Origin: Flavihumibacter stibioxidans
GTDB taxonomy: Bacteria > Bacteroidota > Bacteroidia > Chitinophagales > Chitinophagaceae
DNA length: 64,000 bases
Assembly (NCBI RefSeq): GCF_014332695.1
Contig: NZ_MBUA01000027.1
Location: forward strand, 248,001 to 312,000
Direction of reading: 5' to 3'
Position numbers and translations under genes: made by a program
Notes under the pieces: generated by a model
Told to the model about the DNA's origin: nothing
The model's input: only the letters and a program-made list of their open reading frames with translations
Databases searched by the model: none
Shown here: positions 9,003-17,064 of the stretch, piece after piece
Layout: every line of letters begins with the position of its first letter
Numbering within the stretch: the first letter of the stretch is position 1

Positions 9003-9770
9003 TCAACGCGCTGACAATGCATTGTAATCCTTTAACAGCACTCCGAGGAATTCTTCCGGTTCCAGGTCGGATTGTATTTTCAGCGCTGTTTTTATTTTAT
9101 CTGCCACACGGCCGGTGAGGGCAGGATTCCTGTTCTTGCCGGCATTCAGCAATACCTGTTTTACCGTATTCATATCATGATCGCTGAGTGACAGTACCTG
9201 CGGGAATACCGGTGTGTAATTTTCTTCCACATCGGTAAATACCGTATCCTGCCAACGCCCCCTGAACCTGGTATCAATCAGCATGGTCCCTGCAACAAGG
9301 TCGCCGATACGCTGGGATTTTTCCGTTAGTACAATACAGGCAAGCCCGCCGAACACCAGCAGGAATGTGTACCAGGGCCACATCCCTTCAAACACGGCAA
9401 AAGCTATCCACAACGGGAAGTCTGCGATTTTAAACAGCCATCTCAACAGGTACTGGCTTATGGTTGGTTGCCCGCCTGTAACCGCAATTACCCTGATGCC
9501 GGCGATTTTTTTTCCAATACTCTGGCCATTCATGGTTATTTCACAAACGGGATGATAGAGTACAACCGGAAGCCAGAGGATGGTTTCCAACCAGCCAATA
9601 GTGCCGGCTCCGTTATTCCCGGGGAGATAGGCCACCAGTTTATTGCTCAGCCAGATATAAATAATGATGATGGTCAAATCAAAGGCCCAGGCAATCACTC
9701 GGCGATGAAAGGGGCTGATGGGAAATTCAACCTCAATATTAAACCCTGTATTTAGCCTTGCGATTGACAT
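9003..9770 (-). CDS. RDD family membrane protein
   Basis: 255 residues. The RDD domain fills the first 170: PFHRRVIAWAFDLTIIIIYIW (the R-D-D helix; here the Arg is in FHRR and the Asp in AFDLT), NGQSIGKKIAGIRVI (the conserved GxSxGKxxxGI loop) and QRIGDLVAGTMLID at the end. About 80 soluble residues follow, with helical character. RDD proteins are integral inner-membrane proteins of unclear role, some linked to Na+/H+ exchange. The gene points away from the SpoIIM/DUF4129/MoxR operon; the same set occurs together in many Bacteroidota, so a shared membrane-associated task is likely. Confidence 0.85.
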   Translation of the reverse strand: MSIARLNTGFNIEVEFPISPFHRRVIAWAFDLTIIIIYIWLSNKLVAYLPGNNGAGTIGWLETILWLPVVLYHPVCEITMNGQSIGKKIAGIRVIAVTGGQPTISQYLLRWLFKIADFPLWIAFAVFEGMWPWYTFLLVFGGLACIVLTEKSQRIGDLVAGTMLIDTRFRGRWQDTVFTDVEENYTPVFPQVLSLSDHDMNTVKQVLLNAGKNRNPALTGRVADKIKTALKIQSDLEPEEFLGVLLKDYNALSAR

Positions 9771-9849
9771 GCAGTTGATAAATCTGGTGAAAAGATAATA
9801 ACAGCGTCTTATTTCCGGGAATTAATTTTTGACCTTATATTGGGTTCTT

Positions 9850-10821
9850 ATGCGGGAAGGGAAATTCCTAAAAAATAATATGGATAAATGGAAGCAGATC
9901 CAGCAGGAACCTGCGTCCAGTCCGGATGAAATGGCCAGGCAATTCACTGAACTGGTGAATGATCTCGGGTACGCCAAAACCTTTTATCCCCGCAGCAAGG
10001 TGACAGAATACCTGAACGGACTTGCATCCAGGATATATCTGACTATTTACAGGAATAAAAAAGAGGAGAAGTCGCGCATCCTGCATTTCTGGAAAACCGA
10101 ATTGCCGCTGACCATCAGGCGTTACCACAGGGAACTGCTGTATTCGTTTTGCATTTTCCTTTTATTCGCCATCATGGCAGCGTTTTCAGCGGCACAGGAC
10201 GAAACCTTTGTAAGGGGTGTACTTGGAAATGCCTATGTAGAAATGACAGAAGATAACATCGAAAAGGGCGATCCGTTTGGTGTGTATAAAGGAACTGATG
10301 AATGGTCCATGTTTCTTCAAATAGCCCTTAATAATATCAGGGTGTCATTTATGGTTTTTGTGTCTGGTGTGTTTGCAGGTATAGGAACCGTTTACATGCT
10401 TTTTTCAAATGGGATGATGCTTGGGTCTTTTCAGTATTATTTTTTTGCAAAAGGATTGGGCTGGCCTTCTGTGCTGGTAATCTGGATTCACGGTACACTC
10501 GAAATCTCTGCCATCATTATTGCAGGCGCTGCCGGGTTTGTGATAGCCGGTCATTTACTGTTTCCCGGCACCTACACCAGGTTGCAATCTTTGATGACAG
10601 GGGCAAAGAACGGATTGAAAATTATGATCGGCCTGGTACCGGTTTTTATAGTGGCGGCTTTTTTTGAAGGATTCATCACACGTCATTCCACCATGCCCGC
10701 CTGGCTGAGTATCGGGATACTGCTCCTGTCTTTATTTTTTATTATCTGGTATTTTGTCTGGTATCCGATCAGCCTGTCACGAAAGATGAAAAATGCTCCT
10801 AAACTGCCAGTATCCATTTGA
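9850..10821 (+). CDS. SpoIIM-like (stage II sporulation protein M family) membrane protein
   Basis: 323 residues from MREGKFLKNN, the conserved opening of this family in Bacteroidota; a TTG seven codons earlier is unlikely. After a soluble helical head of about 100 residues (YAKTFYPRSKVTEYLNGLA), five to six membrane segments follow, including NNIRVSFMVFVSGVFAGIGT and WIHGTLEISAIIIAGAAGF, the SpoIIM signature. Despite the name, non-sporulating bacteria carry it; the function is unknown. It is the first gene of a five-gene series in which each start overlaps or touches the previous stop. Confidence 0.85.
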   Translation: MREGKFLKNNMDKWKQIQQEPASSPDEMARQFTELVNDLGYAKTFYPRSKVTEYLNGLASRIYLTIYRNKKEEKSRILHFWKTELPLTIRRYHRELLYSFCIFLLFAIMAAFSAAQDETFVRGVLGNAYVEMTEDNIEKGDPFGVYKGTDEWSMFLQIALNNIRVSFMVFVSGVFAGIGTVYMLFSNGMMLGSFQYYFFAKGLGWPSVLVIWIHGTLEISAIIIAGAAGFVIAGHLLFPGTYTRLQSLMTGAKNGLKIMIGLVPVFIVAAFFEGFITRHSTMPAWLSIGILLLSLFFIIWYFVWYPISLSRKMKNAPKLPVSI

Positions 10822-11504
10822 AATTTCTCCGGCCATATGTAATTTTTGTGCTGCTTTTCCTTTTAAAGGGAATGTGTTCAACCAATCAGTTGTTTGCCCA
10901 GGATAGTTCTGTATGGCAGAATTATTATGTACGGGAAGTCCCTGATTCTATTGTTGCTTCCCTTCAGAAGGATAAACAGTTTGCCTATGCCAATGATCCG
11001 GCATACTGGGCAATCAAACAAGAGCCACCCGTACCATTGAACGGCTTCCTGGATTTTTTAAGGCGCCCCTGGTTCAGGTACCTTATTTACCTGATTGTTG
11101 TTATTCTTTTATTGCTGGCCCTTTGGTCTGTCCTGAAGGCCAATAATATGTTCATTTTTTATTCTTCCGCCCGCAAAAAAAGAACATTGGATTTACCGAC
11201 AGAAGCTACCCTGAATTGGGATATGAAAATTGCGGAAGCCCTGCGGGATCATGATTTCAGAATGGCCATCCGGTACCATTTTCTTCAGATGCTTCATCGC
11301 CTGCATGACAGGGACCTGATCACCTGGCATGCTGAAACCACCAATGCTGAATACCTGTTGGCTTTAAGACAACATCCCCGGTACCATGAGTTCCAATCGC
11401 TCACCCGGATTTATGAGTATGCCTGGTACGGTGATTTTGAGGTCAGTGAATCAATGTACCGGCAGGTGGCCGATCGTTTTAATCAACTAATTAACAGGAT
11501 CTGA
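10818..11504 (+). CDS. DUF4129 domain protein
   Basis: 228 residues. A signal or anchor segment (YVIFVLLFLLKGMCST) is at the N-terminus, a periplasmic stretch follows with DPAYWAIKQ, then a membrane helix near 90-112 (YLIYLIVVILLLLALW), then a cytoplasmic DUF4129-like region with AIRYHFLQMLHRLHDRDLI and YEYAWYGDFEVSES. The best start is TTG inside TTGA, overlapping the stop of the previous gene by four bases; the next Met would remove most of the leader segment. The role is unknown; DUF4129 proteins typically sit beside MoxR ATPases and DUF58 proteins, as here. Confidence 0.75.
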   Translation: MKFLRPYVIFVLLFLLKGMCSTNQLFAQDSSVWQNYYVREVPDSIVASLQKDKQFAYANDPAYWAIKQEPPVPLNGFLDFLRRPWFRYLIYLIVVILLLLALWSVLKANNMFIFYSSARKKRTLDLPTEATLNWDMKIAEALRDHDFRMAIRYHFLQMLHRLHDRDLITWHAETTNAEYLLALRQHPRYHEFQSLTRIYEYAWYGDFEVSESMYRQVADRFNQLINRI

Positions 11505-12736
11505 TGAGAGCAAAGATTTTGATCCATATCGTCCTGGTTGTATTGCCGGCTTTTTTATTACAGAGTTGCTTTTGGGGAGGCAAAAAAATCCTGAATGAAC
11601 GTGTTACCATGCGGTATAAAGACAAGATACCCTATGGTTCCTGGTATGCCTATGAACATATTGGTTATCTTTTTCCGGATGCCCGGGTAGAACTTCGGAA
11701 AAATTCTCCCGGCCCGGAGAACCGTTTTTTTGCGGCTGATTTTGAAGAGGAGGATCCGGAAGATTCCGTAGGTGCTGGGAGTATATTATATGTAATAATA
11801 TCCCCCAAAATTTTTACCAGTGAGGGCGAATTAAATGAGTTGAAAAAATTTGTTTCAAAGGGGAATCATCTTTTTCTAAGCGCCATCAGTATAGACACTG
11901 CTTTGCTGGAAGCTTTCGGTTTGAAGACTGAATTTTCCCCGGCGGAACAGCCTTTTAAAGGGATGGCGGTAAAACTGGTGGGTTCCTCAGGAAAAGACAC
12001 CCTGTCGTATTCCTACCCCGGGTTCAGTGCCCGGCAGTTTGTCAATGCCATGGATTCCTCCAATACGAGGGTTCTTGGGTATTCATGGAACAATAAACCC
12101 AATTTTGTACAGGTGGCTTATGGCAATAACGGTACGGTAAGCCTGCATTCGAATCCTTATGTTTTTTCAAATTTCTTCCTGCTTCACCAGCAGAACAAGT
12201 CATTTTTTGACCAGGCATTTTCAAAGCTCAGTCAGGATATTGAAGTAGTGATCTGGGACGACTATTTCCGGAACGCAGGGGAGAATACACATTTTTCCAC
12301 CCTGGGAGTCATTATGGCCAGTCCTTCACTTCGCTGGGCATTGTTGCTGGCTTTACTGATATTTGGCTTTATCCTCTTTAGTGAAATGAAAAGAAGGCAA
12401 AGGGTTATCCCCGTGAAAGAACCCCTGGCCAACAGTTCGGTTGATTTTGTGACAACCGTAGGCCGCCTTTATTACCAGAGAAAGGATAATCACGACCTTG
12501 CCCTGAAGATGCTGGGGCATTTTAAGGAGTTTGTGCGTCACCGTTATAACCTTCACACCGTGTCAACTGATCCTGATTATATCAGGCTGCTGGCGCAGAA
12601 AAGCGGGTTTCCTGAAACCCGGGTAAAAGATCTTCTGATAACACTGGCGCAGCTGGAAGCCAACGGTAACCCGGATGATGAATCCTTGCTTGAACTGAAT
12701 CGTCAATTAGAAAAATTTTATAAAAACAAGTCCTGA
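11504..12736 (+). CDS. DUF4350 domain protein (lipoprotein signal)
   Basis: 410 residues; the start shares one base with the previous stop (TGATG). The N-terminus LPAFLLQSCFWGG is a lipobox-like signal (Cys about residue 22). The soluble part looks like the DUF4350 fold seen in glutamine-amidotransferase-like domains: YEHIGYLFP, SILYVIISPKIFTSEGELNELKKFVSKGNHLFLSA. A membrane helix at about 275-292 (WALLLALLIFGFILFSEM) is followed by a helical cytoplasmic tail. No catalytic Cys or His triad is evident. It belongs to the SpoIIM-DUF4129-DUF4350-MoxR-DUF58 series. Confidence 0.75.
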   Translation: MRAKILIHIVLVVLPAFLLQSCFWGGKKILNERVTMRYKDKIPYGSWYAYEHIGYLFPDARVELRKNSPGPENRFFAADFEEEDPEDSVGAGSILYVIISPKIFTSEGELNELKKFVSKGNHLFLSAISIDTALLEAFGLKTEFSPAEQPFKGMAVKLVGSSGKDTLSYSYPGFSARQFVNAMDSSNTRVLGYSWNNKPNFVQVAYGNNGTVSLHSNPYVFSNFFLLHQQNKSFFDQAFSKLSQDIEVVIWDDYFRNAGENTHFSTLGVIMASPSLRWALLLALLIFGFILFSEMKRRQRVIPVKEPLANSSVDFVTTVGRLYYQRKDNHDLALKMLGHFKEFVRHRYNLHTVSTDPDYIRLLAQKSGFPETRVKDLLITLAQLEANGNPDDESLLELNRQLEKFYKNKS

Positions 12737-13713
12737 TGGAAGAGAATGTTTTCACATCGCGCATTGACCTGGCGAGCCTTAATGAGGCTATCGAAAACCT
12801 GAAAAAGGAAGTTGGGAAAGTAATAGTGGGGCAGGACCAGATGATCGAACTGCTGCTGGCGGCCATCCTTGCTGACGGGCATGTGCTGATAGAAGGCGTA
12901 CCCGGTGTGGCCAAAACGCTGACCGCCAAACTGATCAGCCGTGCCATTAATGTTGATTTTTCCAGGATCCAGTTTACCCCTGACCTGATGCCAGGGGATG
13001 TGGTTGGTACATCTGTTTTCAATCCAAAGGATGCGGCTTTCCAGTTCCGCCCCGGACCTATTTTCAGCAATATTGTGCTGATTGATGAAATCAACCGCGC
13101 CCCGGCCAAAACCCAGGCGGCCCTGTTTGAAGTAATGGAGGAAAGACAGGTGACGGTGGACGGTAACACTTATCCGCTTGCCCCTCCGTTTATAGTGGTG
13201 GCCACACAGAACCCTGTAGAGCACGAGGGTACCTATCATTTACCTGAAGCGCAGCTGGACCGGTTCCTGTTCAAAATTCTCGTCGGTTATCCATCACCGG
13301 AAGAAGAGCTGAGGATACTTCAATTCCACCACAAATCTGTTCTGCCGGATCTGCTTCAGGAGGTTAAGCCGGTACTGCTGGCTGAGCAACTTGAATTTTT
13401 ACGGCAGCAGGTGAGCCAGGTTCATATGGAAGAAAAGCTGATGGCGTTCATTGCAGACATTGTTGGCCGGACCCGGAACCACAAACATATTTACCTGGGC
13501 GCTTCACCAAGGGCATCCATTGGAATCATGAAGGCATCCAAGGCATTTGCAGCTATGCATGGCCGTGATTTTGTGACTCCGGAGGACATCCTGTTCATAG
13601 CACCTGCGGTACTCAGGCACAGGATCGTCATTACACCCGAAAAGGAGATGGAAGGCGGTACACCGGATGAAGTGATCAATGATATCATTCACGCAACGGA
13701 TATTCCCCGCTGA
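12736..13713 (+). CDS. MoxR-family AAA+ ATPase
   Basis: 325 residues. Walker A is GVPGVAKT (54-61), Walker B LIDEINR (D117, E118), with the MoxR pattern PDLMPGDVVGT before it, and sensor 1 is ATQNPVEHEGTYHLPEAQLDRF. The C-terminal lid ends in the YLGASPRASIGIMKASKA motif. MoxR ATPases act as chaperone-like machines that mature or insert partners, usually proteins with a von Willebrand factor A domain such as the DUF58 protein encoded next. The start overlaps the previous stop (TGATGG). Confidence 0.95.
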   Translation: MEENVFTSRIDLASLNEAIENLKKEVGKVIVGQDQMIELLLAAILADGHVLIEGVPGVAKTLTAKLISRAINVDFSRIQFTPDLMPGDVVGTSVFNPKDAAFQFRPGPIFSNIVLIDEINRAPAKTQAALFEVMEERQVTVDGNTYPLAPPFIVVATQNPVEHEGTYHLPEAQLDRFLFKILVGYPSPEEELRILQFHHKSVLPDLLQEVKPVLLAEQLEFLRQQVSQVHMEEKLMAFIADIVGRTRNHKHIYLGASPRASIGIMKASKAFAAMHGRDFVTPEDILFIAPAVLRHRIVITPEKEMEGGTPDEVINDIIHATDIPR

Positions 13714-15059
13714 TGACCGGCTTGATACATTTATTCCGACAGTTGTTCTTTACGCGGCGACTTTACCTGGCGCTGGCGGGTATAGTGTTGTTGTGTATAC
13801 TTTCCTATGCTGTTACTTTCCTCTTCACCATTGCATTTATTTCTGGAATTATAGTACTGCTGACCCTGCTTGCGGATATCATTGTATTGTTCGGTAACCA
13901 GCATGGAATTACCATAAGCCGGAAAATGCCGGATAAATTCAGCAATGGCGATCCCAACCAGGTGGTACTTCAGTTGAAAAACGAATTCACTTTCACCGCA
14001 AGGCTTGCTGTTATTGATGAAGTGCCTGTTCAGTTTCAATTACGGGATTTTATCCTGCGGCTCAAACTTTCACCGGAAGCAGTTGAACAGGTTGAGTACG
14101 TACTCCGACCTGCGGAAAGGGGAGAATACTGGTTTGGTGATATTAATGTGATGGTGAGAAGTCCTTTGGGGCTGGCCGAGCGGAGGATCGTACAGGAGGC
14201 CGGGCGGATGGTCCAGGTTTGGCCATCTTTCCAGACCCTGCGTAAATACGAGTTGCTGGCCCATACTGCCAATTTATCGGAGGCAGGCTCGCGCAAAATC
14301 AGGCGGGTGGGGCATAGCCTGGAATTTGAGGAGATCAAGGAGTATGTCAGCGGTGATGATATCAGGAATATCAACTGGAAAGCCACGGCAAGAAGGGGTG
14401 GGCAATTAATGGTTAATAATTTTACTGATGAAAGAAGCCAGCAGGTTTACTGCCTGGTAGATAAAAGCAGGGCCATGAAAATGCCGTTTGACGGAATGAC
14501 CCTGCTGGACCATGCCATCAATGCCAGCCTTATTTTATCACAGGTGGCGCTGATCAAATACGATAAGGCCGGCCTGGTGACCTTCGATGAAAATATAGGC
14601 GCTGTAATTGCCGCCGAAAGAAGGGCCATGCAGATGAACCGTATCGCTGAAGTGTTGTACAGGCAGCAAACACGTTTCCTGGAAAGCGATTTCGAAAAAC
14701 TGCACCTGCTGGTCCGCACCCGAATTACCCAACGCAGCCTGCTGGTGTTGTTCACCAATTTTGAGTCGCTTAGCAGCCTTCAAAGGCAGTTGCCATTTAT
14801 CAGGAGCATGGCCATGAACCACCTCGTTCTGGTGGTGTTCTTCGAGAACACCGGGCTGAAAGAGTTGACGGAAAAACCTGTGGATGATATCGAACAGCTT
14901 TATATTAAAACGATAGCAGAAAAATTTGCCTTCGAAAAAAGGCTGATGGTGAAAGAGTTGGGCAAATATGGGATTGTATCCTTATTGACGCCGCCATCAC
15001 TGCTTACAATCAATACAATTAACAAATATCTTGAACTAAAAGCCCGGCAGGAAATCTGA
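13713..15059 (+). CDS. DUF58 domain protein (vWA-like), MoxR partner
   Basis: 448 residues. Two membrane segments lie at about 17-60 (LALAGIVLLCILSYAVTFLF and the next). The DUF58 core has the signature EFEEIKEYVSGDDIRNINW and KATARRGGQLMVNNF, followed by a vWA-like fold beginning CLVDKSRAM, where the usual DxSxS metal site is altered to DKSRA. The last 150 residues complete the Rossmann-like sheet. The start touches the MoxR stop (TGATGA). It is the last gene of the operon; the promoter of the next gene seems to lie in the 46-base gap after it. Confidence 0.88.
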   Translation: MTGLIHLFRQLFFTRRLYLALAGIVLLCILSYAVTFLFTIAFISGIIVLLTLLADIIVLFGNQHGITISRKMPDKFSNGDPNQVVLQLKNEFTFTARLAVIDEVPVQFQLRDFILRLKLSPEAVEQVEYVLRPAERGEYWFGDINVMVRSPLGLAERRIVQEAGRMVQVWPSFQTLRKYELLAHTANLSEAGSRKIRRVGHSLEFEEIKEYVSGDDIRNINWKATARRGGQLMVNNFTDERSQQVYCLVDKSRAMKMPFDGMTLLDHAINASLILSQVALIKYDKAGLVTFDENIGAVIAAERRAMQMNRIAEVLYRQQTRFLESDFEKLHLLVRTRITQRSLLVLFTNFESLSSLQRQLPFIRSMAMNHLVLVVFFENTGLKELTEKPVDDIEQLYIKTIAEKFAFEKRLMVKELGKYGIVSLLTPPSLLTINTINKYLELKARQEI

Positions 15060-15105
15060 ATTATGGCAAATTCTCGGCAACTTTGCAGATAATTTTTTAT
15101 GTAGA

Positions 15106-16176
15106 ATGGATTCAACGATCGTACAATATTTCCAAAAGAAGTCAGCCGGTTTTCTGCCGGCGCGGATGTTATTGTTCAATAATGCTATCCAGCTCTACAG
15201 TCCGGATGAAAATAGTTTTATTGCTGCTTATCCTTATAATGGCATCAGTCTGATTGCCCGGGAACAGGGTTCGGCCAGGTTTTCATTGTTGCCCGACAGA
15301 TCCGCCGAACTGGAAGTTCCGGAACAGCATTTTCTTTTAACAGAATTGTTGAAAGCTACCAATGTAAAACTGCAGAAAAGGAAAAAAAGAATGGGTAAAC
15401 TGGTATTGCCGGCTGCTTTGCTGGCTATGGCCGGTCTTGCTGCGGCGCTTTATTACCTCCTGGTGGCTGGTGTATCCAGCATTGGCCTCCAGCTCATTTC
15501 CCCCAAAAAGGAGGCGGAACTGGGCAAGATGATCTATTCCTCCATGGTATCAGGTATGCCTGTTGATACTGCGGCGGGGGTAAAACTTGCAGCGTTTGCT
15601 GAGAAACTGAAACTGAGTGAAAACTACACCCTGCATTTCACCGTCGTGGATGAAAAGGAAGTGAACGCTTTTGCTATTCCGGGCGGCCATATTGTGGTGT
15701 ACAAGGGAATATTGCAGCAAATGCAGCGCCCTGAGGAACTGGCCGCTTTACTGGGGCATGAAGCATCACATGTAAATGAACGGCACAGCCTGCGCAACAT
15801 GTTGCAGGAACTTACCGGTACTTTTGTGCTTAGCCTGGTCCTGGGCGATATGGGTGCACTGGGAACCACCATCGCTGGAAATGCCAACAAACTCAGGAGC
15901 CTGTCTTATTCCCGCGGATTGGAAGAAGAGGCAGATGAAAAGGGAATGGAAAGGTTGTTGCAGAATAGTGTAGATCCTAAAGGAATGATATGGCTGATGG
16001 ACCGCCTGAAGGAATCTGAGAAAGAGGTTAGCATGCCCGGCTTTCTAAGTACCCATCCATTAACGGAGGAGCGTAAAGCCTCCGCGCAGAAATTTGTATC
16101 GAAGCATCCCGGCGGAAATAATAAAACTGCAGCACTTGAAGAAAGCTGGACTGCTTTAAAAGAAGCCACCCGTTAA
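15106..16176 (+). CDS. M48 family zinc metallopeptidase, membrane-anchored
   Basis: 356 residues. An N-terminal domain of about 90 residues (FLPARMLLFNNAIQLYSP) is followed by one membrane helix (98-121). The peptidase domain has the zinc motif HEASH (H218, E219, H222) and the downstream acidic ligand in LEEEADEKG (about 273-277); MPGFLSTHPLTEERK is the usual family ending. Relatives (BepA, LoiP, HtpX-like) degrade or help assemble outer-membrane proteins. The peptidase part should face the periplasm, though the topology is inferred. A CAACTTTG element 32 bases before the start resembles a promoter box. Confidence 0.9.
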   Translation: MDSTIVQYFQKKSAGFLPARMLLFNNAIQLYSPDENSFIAAYPYNGISLIAREQGSARFSLLPDRSAELEVPEQHFLLTELLKATNVKLQKRKKRMGKLVLPAALLAMAGLAAALYYLLVAGVSSIGLQLISPKKEAELGKMIYSSMVSGMPVDTAAGVKLAAFAEKLKLSENYTLHFTVVDEKEVNAFAIPGGHIVVYKGILQQMQRPEELAALLGHEASHVNERHSLRNMLQELTGTFVLSLVLGDMGALGTTIAGNANKLRSLSYSRGLEEEADEKGMERLLQNSVDPKGMIWLMDRLKESEKEVSMPGFLSTHPLTEERKASAQKFVSKHPGGNNKTAALEESWTALKEATR

Positions 16177-16188
16177 TTTTGCCTGGCT

Positions 16189-16196
16189 TACCTTTG
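16189..16196 (+). promoter_or_regulatory. Bacteroidota -7 box upstream of truB
   Basis: TACCTTTG matches TAnnTTTG. Transcription would start about 16200, leaving a leader of 10 bases or less before the GTG at 16210; if the ATG at 16297 is the real start the leader is about 95 bases. Confidence 0.55.
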
Positions 16197-16209
16197 CGAA
16201 AATTTTACC

Positions 16210-17031
16210 GTGCAGGAAGGACAACAGCATATACCGGAGGAAAAGCATCATAAAACTGAGCAACTCAATCAGCAGGGAGAGTCTGTAAAAAAGACAATGC
16301 CGGATGCGATGGTGAATCCCTATGCCGACGGCCAGGTGCTGCTGATAGATAAGCCCCTGGACTGGACTTCATTTGATTCTGTTCGTAAGATCAGGAACCT
16401 GGTAAGGATCAAAAAAGTGGGTCATGCAGGAACACTTGATCCTTTAGCTACCGGTTTATTGATTATCTGCACCGGTAAGTTCACCAAGAAGATCAATGAA
16501 TACATGGCCCGTGAAAAGGAATACACGGGTACTATAACACTTGGCGCGGCCACACCCACTTATGACCTGGAATCTGAACCGGTGCCAACGCCGGGTTATA
16601 TAGTTCATGATAGTTTTATAGAGGGCCCCGGCGGTGCGAAAATCGGGGCTGATGCCATTCATGCCGCCACGGAACAATTTACCGGGCCTGTCATGCAGGT
16701 GCCACCCATTCATTCTGCCATCAAGATCAACGGCAAGCGGGTGTATGAGCTGGCGAGAAAGGGCAAGGATGTGAAACTTGAACCACGCCCCGTTACGATT
16801 GCTGCATTTGAAATTACAGAGATATCCCTGCCGATGGTTTCATTCAGGGTGGTTTGTTCAACGGGCACCTATATCCGAAGCCTTGCAAATGATTTCGGTG
16901 CGGCACTTGGATGCGGCGCTTACCTGAGCAGCTTAAGGCGCACGCGGATCGGTGAGTATAAAGTGGAAGATGCACTAACGATGGATGAGGCGGTAACAAC
17001 TATCACGAACCGGTTGAAGTTTGAAGTTTGA
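16210..17031 (+). CDS. truB: tRNA pseudouridine-55 synthase
   Basis: It converts U55 of the T-loop to pseudouridine. The core begins GQVLLIDKPLDWTSFDSVRKIR, and the catalytic Asp lies in GHAGTLDPLATGLL (D77 from the GTG start). Also typical are YTGTITLGAATPTYDLE, QVPPIHSAIKINGKRVYELAR and STGTYIRSLANDFG. The first 30 residues are polar and not conserved; translation may begin at GTG 16210 or at ATG 16297, the latter giving the usual length of about 244. The gene ends 34 bases before the convergent TamL-type gene. Confidence 0.95.
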   Translation: MQEGQQHIPEEKHHKTEQLNQQGESVKKTMPDAMVNPYADGQVLLIDKPLDWTSFDSVRKIRNLVRIKKVGHAGTLDPLATGLLIICTGKFTKKINEYMAREKEYTGTITLGAATPTYDLESEPVPTPGYIVHDSFIEGPGGAKIGADAIHAATEQFTGPVMQVPPIHSAIKINGKRVYELARKGKDVKLEPRPVTIAAFEITEISLPMVSFRVVCSTGTYIRSLANDFGAALGCGAYLSSLRRTRIGEYKVEDALTMDEAVTTITNRLKFEV

Positions 17032-17064
17032 AGATGGGGTTGTGGTTGGGGGTGTCCTGTGCCG

